Assembly (NCBI GenBank): GCA_002492045.1 | Contig: DKXC01000052.1 | Coordinates: 1-10,442, forward strand | DNA: 10,442 bases | DNA from: Micrococcaceae bacterium UBA7136 | Lineage (GTDB): Bacteria; Actinomycetota; Actinomycetes; Actinomycetales; Micrococcaceae | Direction: 5' to 3' | Part shown: piece by piece, positions 1 to 5,845 of the stretch | Layout of the letters: every line of letters starts with the position of its first letter | Numbering within the stretch: position 1 is the stretch's first letter | Program-made: the position numbers and the translations under genes | The notes under the pieces: generated by a model | What the model was told of the DNA's origin: nothing | The model's input: only the letters and a program-made list of their open reading frames with translations | Database searches by the model: none

Positions 1-426
1 ACCGCCGCGCTTGCCCATCCCCTGGGTTGAGGAGAAGGGGTTGTTGCCGGGGCGGGGACCAGGCTTGGCACCGGGAGCAGCAGGCTTGGGGGCTGCTGGC
101 TTAGGAGCACCGGGCTTAGGAGCAGCTGCGCCAGGCTTAGGGGCCGGAGTAGCAGGCTTAGGAGCACCAGGCTTGGGAGCCGCTACACCAGGCTTGGGGG
201 CCGGGGCAGCTGCCTTGGCGGGGGCAGGCTTCTTCTGGTCTGCCGACTTCTGCTCAGCCGCTGCTGCCTGCTGGGGGAAAGCAGCCCGTAGCTTCTTAAC
301 AACGGGCGGCTCTAGGGAAGATGAGGAGGTCTTGACGTATTCGCCAAGTTCCTGAAGCTTGGTGAGAGCTTCTTTAGAGGTGATTCCGAGTTCTTTAGCG
401 ATCTCGTGAACGCGGGGCTTTGCCAC
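1..426 (-). CDS. infB: Translation initiation factor IF-2, N-terminal part (truncated by window edge)
   Basis: Only the first 142 codons are present; the gene runs off the left edge. IF-2 is the GTPase that brings fMet-tRNA to the 30S subunit and promotes subunit joining in the cytoplasm. Residues 1-50 form a typical IF2_N domain (VAKPRVHEIAKELGITSKEA, then LTKLQELGEY). Residues about 60-142 are the low-complexity linker of actinobacterial IF-2, built of repeats such as APKPGAPKPA and ending in a PGPRPGNNPF-type segment. The GTPase domains lie outside the window. The start is a GTG at 426-424 with AGGAG four bases upstream; no better start is visible. It follows ylxR after a 205-base leader, which is long for this cluster and suggests its own control. 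Identification is secure from the N-terminal domain and the nusA-ylxR-infB order. Confidence 0.95.
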   Translation of the reverse strand, partial: MAKPRVHEIAKELGITSKEALTKLQELGEYVKTSSSSLEPPVVKKLRAAFPQQAAAAEQKSADQKKPAPAKAAAPAPKPGVAAPKPGAPKPATPAPKPGAAAPKPGAPKPAAPKPAAPGAKPGPRPGNNPFSSTQGMGKRGG

Positions 427-430
427 TTTT

Positions 431-458
431 CTCCTGTTCTGGCCCGCCTCCGAACAGG
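431..458 (-). promoter_or_regulatory. Hairpin overlapping the infB ribosome binding site
   Basis: In the minus-strand transcript a perfect 7-bp stem forms between CCTGTTC (458-452) and GAACAGG (439-433), with a 12-base loop. The 3' arm covers the first bases of the AGGAG Shine-Dalgarno (435-431) of infB, so folding would partly hide the ribosome binding site. The complementarity is seen directly. A role in translation control is inferred, and a 7-bp stem could also be chance. Confidence 0.35.
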
Positions 459-600
459 GGCGAGCCTTCAGTTGTGATGAGAGACCGGCCCGCTAGGAGC
501 CTGGTTCTTGCCGGGGTGTGAGCACGAAAGGGTACTCATTGGGCGGCACTCATAGGGTTTCCATCAGTTTTCTGACTCGCTTTCATCTCAAAGGTAAGTC

Positions 601-616
601 GTCAAACATGTTTGAC
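601..616. promoter_or_regulatory. 16-bp perfect palindrome, candidate operator upstream of infB
   Basis: GTCAAACATGTTTGAC reads the same on both strands with no central gap. It lies 15 bases past the ylxR stop and 175 bases upstream of the infB start. Perfect palindromes of this length are typical of dimeric regulator sites. No T-run follows on either strand, so it is not a usual terminator. No regulator is identifiable from the window. Confidence 0.35.
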
Positions 617-631
617 TGCTGAGGTAGGTAC

Positions 632-913
632 CTAGTCTGGGGCCTGACCAGCCAGGTGAGCCTGAAGCTGCTGGGCAGCCAGGGCCTCCAAGCGAACCGG
701 GGCTCGAAAGGCCCTAGGCAGGGCAGACTTAGTCTGAGCCTTCTGCAAGCAGGAGACAGAAGCATGCAACCAGGCCCCTCGGCCCGGTAGCCGATGCTTC
801 TGATCCCAGACAATCAGCTGGGGGTCCTGCTGGCTAGGGGCCAGGCGCAACAGACCACCGGCTGCTGCCACCTGACGGCATCCTATGCAGGTGCGGACCG
901 GGGCAGCCACCAT
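632..913 (-). CDS. ylxR: YlxR family (DUF448) nucleic-acid-binding protein
   Basis: This is a 93-residue protein, the usual length for the YlxR/DUF448 family, which is found between nusA and infB across Gram-positive bacteria. Family hallmarks are the RTCIGCR motif at residues 7-13 (Cys9, Cys12), GRGAWLH at 44-50, Cys55, and the basic RAFR at 67-70. YlxR is a small RNA-binding-type fold. Reports tie it to transcription control and to RNase P in some species; I cannot say which role applies here. The ATG at 913 is the only plausible start, because an in-frame TAG lies three codons upstream of it. Its ribosome binding site (a distant GGAAAG) is weak, suggesting low expression. It is separated from nusA by 153 bases with no clear terminator. 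The symbol follows the B. subtilis name. Confidence 0.92.
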   Translation of the reverse strand: MVAAPVRTCIGCRQVAAAGGLLRLAPSQQDPQLIVWDQKHRLPGRGAWLHASVSCLQKAQTKSALPRAFRAPVRLEALAAQQLQAHLAGQAPD

Positions 914-1066
914 CTTCAGTCTCTACTTTCCAGGCCCCTCCCCCACCGCCAGCCGACAGGCTGAAGGCAGGACTAGGGGCTACTACTAGATATACCTCAA
1001 ATAACCAGTGTAGCCCCCTGACAGGGGCCCACCAGAAAAATGTTAGCTAGCTCGCAGAAATGAGGC

Positions 1067-2089
1067 TTAGGCCTCTTCCTGCTCACCTGCCTCCTGCTGC
1101 TCCTGAGCAGCCAGGGCCGCAGCATACTTAGACTCAGAAATAATGTCGATCCGCCAGCCAGTTAGCTTAGCTGCCAGACGGGCATTCTGCCCCTCCTTAC
1201 CGATAGCCAAAGACAGCTGATCATCAGCCACAATCGCCCGAGCCGAGAAGGTCTTAGGCTCAATCACCATAACCTCCTTGACCTTAGCCGGAGAGAGGGC
1301 CGCAGTAATAAACTCCTCAGGGCTATCCGAATAATCAACAATGTCGATCTTCTCGTCATTCAGCTCCCCCATAACCGCCCGCACGCGAGCGCCCATCTCG
1401 CCAATGCAAGAGCCCTTGGGGTTAATACCGGGCTTGGTGGCCCGCACCGCCATCTTGGTGCGGTGGCCAGCTTCACGGGCAATTGCCATGATCTCTACTG
1501 AGCCGTCAGAAATCTCAGGCACCTCATGCTCAAAGAGACGGCGAACCAGGTTGGGGTGGGAGCGGGAAAGCACAATGGAGGGGCCCTTGGGGCCGCGGCG
1601 GGCCTCGAGGACATAGGCCCGGATGCGGGTGTTGTGGCTGTAGCGCTCGCCGGGTACCTGCTCAGCAGTGGGGAGGACGGCTTCTAGGGTGCCCAGGTCA
1701 ACGTGAATCATGCGGGGGTTGGGGCCCTGCTGGATAACACCAGAGATCAGCTGGCCTTCCCGGTCCTTGAATTCGCCTAGGACGGCTGAGTCCTTGGCTT
1801 CGCGCAGGCGCTGGGAGATGACCTGGCGGGCGGTGGAGGCGGCGATACGACCGAAGTTGTTGGGGGTGTCGTCGAATTCGCCGATTTTCTGGTCGTCTTC
1901 GTCGAGTTCGGGGGCCCAGATGATGGCCTTGCCGCTGCTACGGTCAATTTCTGCACGGGAGCCGCGGATGGCGCCGGGCTGCTTCTGGTAGGCCAGGAGC
2001 AGGGCGTCCTCGATGAGGGGGATGAGGCGGTCAATCGAGATGTCGTGCTCTTTTTCTAGCAGACGCAGATTGCTCAGGTCGAGATCCAT
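1067..2089 (-). CDS. nusA: Transcription termination/antitermination protein NusA
   Basis: A 340-residue RNA-polymerase-binding factor that modulates pausing, intrinsic termination and antitermination. Domains in order: N-terminal RNAP-binding domain (about 1-110); S1 domain (about 113-185, starting GQLISGVIQQ); KH1 with the loop GSCIGEMGARV; KH2 with AIGKEGQNARLAAKLTGWRI; then a short acidic tail (EQQEAGEQEEA). The C-terminal repeats of E. coli NusA are absent, as is normal in actinobacteria. I chose the ATG at 2089 (MDLDLSNLR): it is preceded by AAGGGA at good distance, and family members start here. An in-frame ATG nine codons upstream (2116) has no ribosome binding site. It lies 126 bases downstream of rimP, and its leader contains two hairpins described separately. 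Confidence 0.96.
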   Translation of the reverse strand: MDLDLSNLRLLEKEHDISIDRLIPLIEDALLLAYQKQPGAIRGSRAEIDRSSGKAIIWAPELDEDDQKIGEFDDTPNNFGRIAASTARQVISQRLREAKDSAVLGEFKDREGQLISGVIQQGPNPRMIHVDLGTLEAVLPTAEQVPGERYSHNTRIRAYVLEARRGPKGPSIVLSRSHPNLVRRLFEHEVPEISDGSVEIMAIAREAGHRTKMAVRATKPGINPKGSCIGEMGARVRAVMGELNDEKIDIVDYSDSPEEFITAALSPAKVKEVMVIEPKTFSARAIVADDQLSLAIGKEGQNARLAAKLTGWRIDIISESKYAAALAAQEQQEAGEQEEA

Positions 2090-2107
2090 GGGTGTCCCTT
2101 CTGTGGA

Positions 2108-2179
2108 ATGCGGCACCGAGAGCAGTGGCCCTGGTACCGCATGTCAGTGTGGTCTAGCACAGTTACCAGTTGCCTGGTA
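2108..2179 (-). promoter_or_regulatory. nusA leader with two strong hairpins
   Basis: Two stems lie in the minus-strand RNA between rimP and nusA. The first is TACCAG-GCAA-CTGGTA (2179-2164), a 6-bp stem closed by a GNRA-type tetraloop. The second is a 10-bp stem, ATGCGGTACC (2142-2133) with GGTGCCGCAT (2117-2108), with one G-U pair and a 15-base loop. It ends 18 bases before the nusA start codon, just upstream of the ribosome binding site. Neither is followed by a U-run, so they do not look like plain terminators. NusA represses its own operon in E. coli through leader-region termination, so an autoregulatory role is possible here, but it is an inference. Confidence 0.45.
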
Positions 2180-2215
2180 GAGGTTTCTTCTTTTCTATTC
2201 TAGCTAGCTTGGGGC

Positions 2216-2806
2216 CTAGCGGTTGAATTCAATTTCAACCTTGGCACCGTAAATCTTCTGCCAGTCTAGGGTTTCGGGCTCCCGGTAGCTTTCGGGCTGG
2301 CCCTTCTTAGTGTTTTTCTTGCGGCGGATGACCGGACCCGCCTCGGTAACTTCATCGAGTCGGGCCAGGAAGCTTTCGCCGGCGTCCGGTTGGATGTTGA
2401 TGAGCCGGCCAATGGAGCGCTGCCAGTGGCGGGGGGCGGTCAGGGGGCTGGTGACGCCCCGGGAGGAAACTTCTAGCAGGTAGGGCAGGGAGCCATCGTC
2501 GGCCTGGTCCAGGGCAGCAGAGATAGCCTGGGAGACCTCAGCGACGGTGTCCAAGGAGAGGGAATCTGTGCGGTCAGCCGGGTAGTCTAGGACGATTTCT
2601 AGGGTGCGGTTGTTGCCGCTACCCTTGGCCTGGAGCTTTTCTAGCACCAACTGAAACTGGTCTTGAACAATAGTCTCTACCTGCTGGCGGATCTCTTCTA
2701 CCTGCAGGAAGGAGCCTCGCTCTTCTTTCTGGGTGATTCCCTGGGCTGCTCGTTCAGCGGCCCGGCGGGCCCGTGCGTTTCCTTCTGGCTTCTTTCCCTC
2801 TGCCAT
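2216..2806 (-). CDS. rimP: Ribosome maturation factor RimP
   Basis: A 196-residue cytoplasmic factor for 30S subunit assembly. After a charged, Ala/Arg-rich extension (1-35), the RimP N-terminal domain covers about 36-116. The C-terminal SH3-like domain covers 117-196, with PLTAPRHWQRSIGRL at 121-135, a near-standard motif. The family's LEVSSPGVDRPLT signature appears here as LEVSSRGVTSPLT (111-123), with Pro changed to Arg and Asp-Arg to Thr-Ser. A basic insert (RRKKNTKKGQ, 161-170) is present. The ATG at 2806 has AAGAGG upstream at a sensible distance. The gene heads the rimP-nusA-ylxR-infB cluster and is divergent from the plus-strand gene at 2943. Position and sequence agree, so the call is firm. 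Confidence 0.93.
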   Translation of the reverse strand: MAEGKKPEGNARARRAAERAAQGITQKEERGSFLQVEEIRQQVETIVQDQFQLVLEKLQAKGSGNNRTLEIVLDYPADRTDSLSLDTVAEVSQAISAALDQADDGSLPYLLEVSSRGVTSPLTAPRHWQRSIGRLINIQPDAGESFLARLDEVTEAGPVIRRKKNTKKGQPESYREPETLDWQKIYGAKVEIEFNR

Positions 2807-2836
2807 GAGCCTCTTCTCTTCATCTGGGGGTGCGGG

Positions 2837-2867
2837 GGCTTAGGCCCTAAGCCTACCACCGGGGTGG
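2837..2867. repeat. Two short inverted repeats in the divergent rimP / plus-strand gene spacer
   Basis: GGCTTAG-GCC-CTAAGCC (2837-2853) is a perfect 7-bp inverted repeat with a 3-base centre. CCACC-GG-GGTGG (2856-2867) follows directly. They sit 31-61 bases upstream of the rimP start, in the only divergent intergenic region (2807-2942) of the window, where promoters for both directions must lie. They could be operator sites or leader hairpins of rimP. I see no convincing -35/-10 pair next to them. Confidence 0.3.
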
Positions 2868-2903
2868 CGGGCAGACGGTGCCGGTTCTTTTCTGGCAGAA
2901 TGT

Positions 2904-2927
2904 TGGGGGTAAGTAGCCCCCATTTTT
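2904..2927 (+). terminator. Terminator-like hairpin with T-run just before the plus-strand gene
   Basis: TGGGGG (2904-2909), a 7-base loop and CCCCCA (2917-2922) form a perfect 6-bp stem, followed by TTTTT (2923-2927). This is the form of an intrinsic terminator on the plus strand. No plus-strand gene lies upstream of it, and the next start codon is only 15 bases further on. It would therefore act as a leader attenuator for the gene at 2943, stop a short antisense transcript, or be fortuitous. Confidence 0.5.
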
Positions 2928-2942
2928 GATTGCTAGGACACC

Positions 2943-3794
2943 ATGCGCCGCTTCCCCCGTCAGGCCCTGACCATGGCCTTCTGCTTGCTAGCTGGTTTTA
3001 GTCTTTTCTTCCTAGCTGGCGGCTGGTTTGCTCTCAACCAGACCCAGCAGATTCGGGATGAACTGGTGGAACAGTCCACTATCTCTGGTCAGCTCTCGTC
3101 CCTAGCTGCCCGGCAGGATTTAGGTGAAACCCTGACCGCGACGGTAGCCAAGGCCCAAGAGCGGCTGGCGCCGGCGGCCCGGGCTACTGGGGCTGAGGCT
3201 GCTTCTGAAAGCCTGCCCCAGCAACTTGAGACTACTCTCTCTGCTCTGCTGGACTTAGGCCTGCGGGCAGATGAGGCTGAAGACCGCACCCTGGCCTGGC
3301 TGACCGCCCAGGATCTCTGGTGGGCTGCCCAGACGGACGGAGTAGAGCTAGCCCGCCCCCAGCTGCTCAGCCAAGCAGAGGCTGCTCTAGCTTCAACCTC
3401 CTGTGCTTCGCCCGCCCAGGCCAGCCCCTTAGAGCCCCTGGCCCAGCTGCAAGCTAGCCTAGACCAGCTCATCTACCTGAGCCAGGTCTACACCGCCCGG
3501 GCCCAGCAGGACTACGGTCAGGTGGCCGAGCAGGCCCAAGTCTCCCTCAGTCAGGCTGGTGAGCTGCGGGAGCTTATCTCTCCCCTGCTGGCCTGCCAGG
3601 GACAGCAGCTAGCCGACCAGCCTGCCTACCAGTTGGCAGAGCCAGAGCAGGCTGCAGCCCAGCTTGAAGAACTCCAGCTGGGTCTCTCCCAGCAGGTTCA
3701 GGGTCTACTGAGAGACCCTAACCTGCCTTTAGAGAACCATGAGCTAGAGAACCTGGCCCTGGTTCTGCTCTTTGCCCTCCCGCCTGTGGCCTAG
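2943..3794 (+). CDS. Membrane-anchored Ala/Gln-rich protein of unknown function
   Basis: I do not recognise a named domain. The 283-residue product starts with a short basic stretch and one hydrophobic helix (about 9-31), so it is probably anchored in the membrane with the rest outside. It could also be cleaved as a signal peptide, but there is no lipobox. The remainder is rich in Ala, Gln, Leu and Glu and looks helical. Cys154 and Cys218 could form a disulfide if exported. A short hydrophobic end (LALVLLFALPPVA) closes it. The ATG at 2943 has AGGA four bases upstream. Codon use matches its neighbours. It occupies the same divergent slot between rimP and proS as M. tuberculosis Rv2843/Rv2844 (an Ala-rich transmembrane protein and an Ala-rich neighbour), so it may be their counterpart. 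That rests on position and composition, not on alignment. Confidence 0.75.
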   Translation: MRRFPRQALTMAFCLLAGFSLFFLAGGWFALNQTQQIRDELVEQSTISGQLSSLAARQDLGETLTATVAKAQERLAPAARATGAEAASESLPQQLETTLSALLDLGLRADEAEDRTLAWLTAQDLWWAAQTDGVELARPQLLSQAEAALASTSCASPAQASPLEPLAQLQASLDQLIYLSQVYTARAQQDYGQVAEQAQVSLSQAGELRELISPLLACQGQQLADQPAYQLAEPEQAAAQLEELQLGLSQQVQGLLRDPNLPLENHELENLALVLLFALPPVA

Positions 3795-3981
3795 TTTTTC
3801 AAGATGGCCGACGGTAAAACAGATTCGCGTTCGCTGTCACCCTCTCGCCTGCAAGCAGGCGATTCACGCCCCGCCTTGCGGCGGATTACGTTCGCTCTTG
3901 CGTGCTAGCACACCCGCAAACTCCATCGTTACCAACAGCTTCACCGCGAATCTGCTTACCTCGCCTCCTTCTGAAAACTAG
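3791..3981. repeat. 191-bp element with long imperfect terminal inverted repeats (MITE-like or bidirectional terminator)
   Basis: The whole gap between two convergent stop codons is one palindromic structure. Read inward, the left end CTAGTTTTTCA...GGTAA..CAGATTCGCG (3791-3829) matches the complement of the right end CTAGTTTTCAG...GGTAAGCAGATTCGCG (3981-3945) with a few one- or two-base gaps and mismatches. Further pairs inside are GCTGT/ACAGC (3833-3837, 3935-3939), a 7-bp hairpin with CAAG loop (3845-3862), CCGCC/GGCGG (3871-3884), and a GTGCTAGCAC palindrome (3902-3911). Both stop codons (TAG of the plus-strand gene, TAG of proS) lie in the terminal CTAG. No transposase is present. CTAG ends around a TA core would fit a derivative of an IS630-type element, but a structured bidirectional terminator between convergent genes is an equal possibility. 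An open frame crosses it on the plus strand but shows no protein-like features. Confidence 0.6.
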
Positions 3982-5777
3982 CCCCTAACCTCAGCCAGGA
4001 TTTCCTCCAGGGCAGAGTCCAGGGCAACCTCTCGGGCCTGGCCGCTACGGCGGTCCTTAAGCTCGATGAGCCCGTCAGCAAAGCCGCGGCCCACCACCAC
4101 AATGGTCGGTACACCCAGCAGTTCAGCGTCCCCGAACTTAACACCGGGAGATACCTTGGGGCGGTCGTCAAAGAGAACCTCCAGGCCAGCAGCCTCAAGC
4201 TGGGCTACTAGTTCCTCTGCCCCCTCAAAGATTTCAGTGCCCTTGCCGGTCACCACCAGGTGGACGTCAGCCGGGGCCAGGTTGCGGGGCCAAATCAGGC
4301 CACGGTCATCGTGGTTGCCCTCGGCAATAGCAGCCAGGGCCCGGGTCACACCAATACCGTAGGAGCCCATAGTGACAGTCTGTAGCTTGCCGTTTTGATC
4401 CAGCACCTTCAGACCCAGGGCCTCAGCGTACTTGCGTCCCAGGGCAAAGATGTGACCCATTTCGATGCCGCGAGCAGCCAGCAGGGGGCCAGAGCCATCA
4501 GGGGCCGGATCGCCCTCACGCACCTGAGAGGCCTCAATGAGACCATCAGCCTTAAAGTCCCGGCCATAGACCAGGCTAAAGACGTGCTTACCGGCCTCAT
4601 TAGCGCCAGTAATCCAGGCTGAGCCCTCAGCCACCCGGGGATCCAGGTAATAGGGGATGCCGGTAGCCGATTCGGTACCCAGCAGGGGGGCATCCAGGCT
4701 CAGGCCGGGACCAATATAACCCTTAATGAGCTGGGGGAAGTTCTTGAGATCTTCAGCACCAGCGGCCTCAACCTCAACCTCGCCGCCCACACCCAGCAGG
4801 GCACCAATATTAACCTCAACCCGGCCCAGGTCAACCTCCCGGTCACCGGGTAGGCCCACAGCCACCAGCTGGCGGGAGCCATCAGGCAGAATGACAGCCA
4901 GAATCACGTTCTTGAGGGTGTCAGCAGCAGTCCAGGGCTGGCCCTCGCGTGGGTGCAGAGCATTAGACTGAGCAACCAGGGTCTCAATGGTCTCAGACTC
5001 AGGGGTCTCCAATACCCGGGCGGCAGCGGTAGCAGAGAAATCTAGCGGCTGAGGGCGAACCGTGGTCACAGCCTCAACATTGGCCGCGTAGCCACCCTCA
5101 GAACGAACAAAGGTGTCCTCACCAATGGGGGTAGGGTGTAGGAACTCCTCAGAGCGGGAGCCGCCCATAGCACCCGACTGGGCCTGAACAATAGCGATCT
5201 CTAGACCCAGGCGTTCAAAAATCCTAATGTAGGCTGCCCGGTGGGCCTGGTAGGCCTCCTCCAGGCCCTCATCATCCAGGTTGAAGGAGTAGGAATCCTT
5301 CATAATAAACTCGCGGCCACGTAGCAGGCCGGCGCGGGGACGGGCCTCGTCCCGGTACTTGGTCTGAATCTGGTAGAGGTAGACCGGAAGATCCTTGTAG
5401 GAGCTGTAAAGGTCCTTGACCAGCAGGGTGAACATTTCCTCGTGGGTAGGGGCCAGCAACATATCTGCCCCCTTACGGTCCTGCAGGCGGAAGAGGTTAT
5501 CACCGTACTCGTCCCAGCGGTTAGTGGCCTCGTAGGGTTCACGGGGTAGCAGGGCCGGGAAGTGGACCTCCTGGGCACCGATGGCGTTCATTTCTTCCCG
5601 CACAATCTGCTCAATCTTGCCCAGGACCTTGAGGCCCAGAGGCAGCCAGGTGTAGACGCCGGGGGCGGCCCGGCGGATGTAACCGGCCCGGACCAGTAGC
5701 TTATGGCTGGCTACCTCAGCATCAACCGGATCTTCACGCAGGGTTCGCAAAAAGAGGTGGGAAAGGCGCTGTACCAC
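3978..5777 (-). CDS. proS: Prolyl-tRNA synthetase, bacterial type with editing domain
   Basis: A 599-residue class II aminoacyl-tRNA synthetase charging tRNA-Pro in the cytoplasm. The catalytic core shows the PTHEE loop (110-114), motif 2 (KYRDEARPR to FIMKDSYSF, about 140-165), RGIEMGHIFALG (436-447) and motif 3 (MGSYGIGVTRALAAI, 470-484). Between motifs 2 and 3 lies the INS editing insertion (about 232-395) with TLKN around Lys289, the conserved editing-domain lysine. The anticodon-binding domain follows from about 500. Length and architecture are those of the long bacterial ProRS. The start is a GTG at 5777 with GGAAG seven bases upstream, and the N-terminus matches family members. The native-looking C-terminus EILAEVRG ends in a TAG that is part of the terminal CTAG of the downstream palindromic element. 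It converges with the plus-strand gene. Confidence 0.97.
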   Translation of the reverse strand: MVQRLSHLFLRTLREDPVDAEVASHKLLVRAGYIRRAAPGVYTWLPLGLKVLGKIEQIVREEMNAIGAQEVHFPALLPREPYEATNRWDEYGDNLFRLQDRKGADMLLAPTHEEMFTLLVKDLYSSYKDLPVYLYQIQTKYRDEARPRAGLLRGREFIMKDSYSFNLDDEGLEEAYQAHRAAYIRIFERLGLEIAIVQAQSGAMGGSRSEEFLHPTPIGEDTFVRSEGGYAANVEAVTTVRPQPLDFSATAAARVLETPESETIETLVAQSNALHPREGQPWTAADTLKNVILAVILPDGSRQLVAVGLPGDREVDLGRVEVNIGALLGVGGEVEVEAAGAEDLKNFPQLIKGYIGPGLSLDAPLLGTESATGIPYYLDPRVAEGSAWITGANEAGKHVFSLVYGRDFKADGLIEASQVREGDPAPDGSGPLLAARGIEMGHIFALGRKYAEALGLKVLDQNGKLQTVTMGSYGIGVTRALAAIAEGNHDDRGLIWPRNLAPADVHLVVTGKGTEIFEGAEELVAQLEAAGLEVLFDDRPKVSPGVKFGDAELLGVPTIVVVGRGFADGLIELKDRRSGQAREVALDSALEEILAEVRG

Positions 5778-5814
5778 GGGGTAACTTCCGTTTCTCTAGC
5801 AGGAATCAAATCGC

Positions 5815-5820
5815 CTTATA
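5815..5820 (-). promoter_or_regulatory. Possible -10 box of a proS promoter
   Basis: TATAAG (minus strand) lies 38 bases upstream of the proS GTG, in the 68-base gap after the GNAT gene. At 17-base spacing the -35 position reads GGCAGA, a poor match. proS may simply be co-transcribed with ispG and the GNAT gene. Confidence 0.2.
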
Positions 5821-5845
5821 GTTTACCCCACCAGCTTTCTGCCCC

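Noticed and set aside
11..355. Gly/Ala-rich open frame on the plus strand (114 codons)
   Set aside because: It is the antisense shadow of the repetitive IF-2 linker, with no ribosome binding site and no domain.
468..586. Two tiny overlapping minus-strand open frames (16 codons from ATG at 586, then 23 codons from ATG at 539, joined as ATGA) in the infB leader
   Set aside because: The ATGA overlap resembles translational coupling, but neither has a clear ribosome binding site or protein-like features, and frames this short are common by chance.
1023..1032. CCCCT-GTC-AGGGG hairpin (minus strand) between nusA and ylxR as a terminator
   Set aside because: The stem is only five pairs and no T-run follows in the minus direction, so I do not call a terminator; nusA, ylxR and infB are probably co-transcribed.
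3772..3981. Open frame of 69 codons on the plus strand running through the palindromic element
   Set aside because: It starts with TTG inside the upstream gene without a ribosome binding site, and its sequence simply reads through hairpins. It is more likely a by-product of the repeat than a gene.
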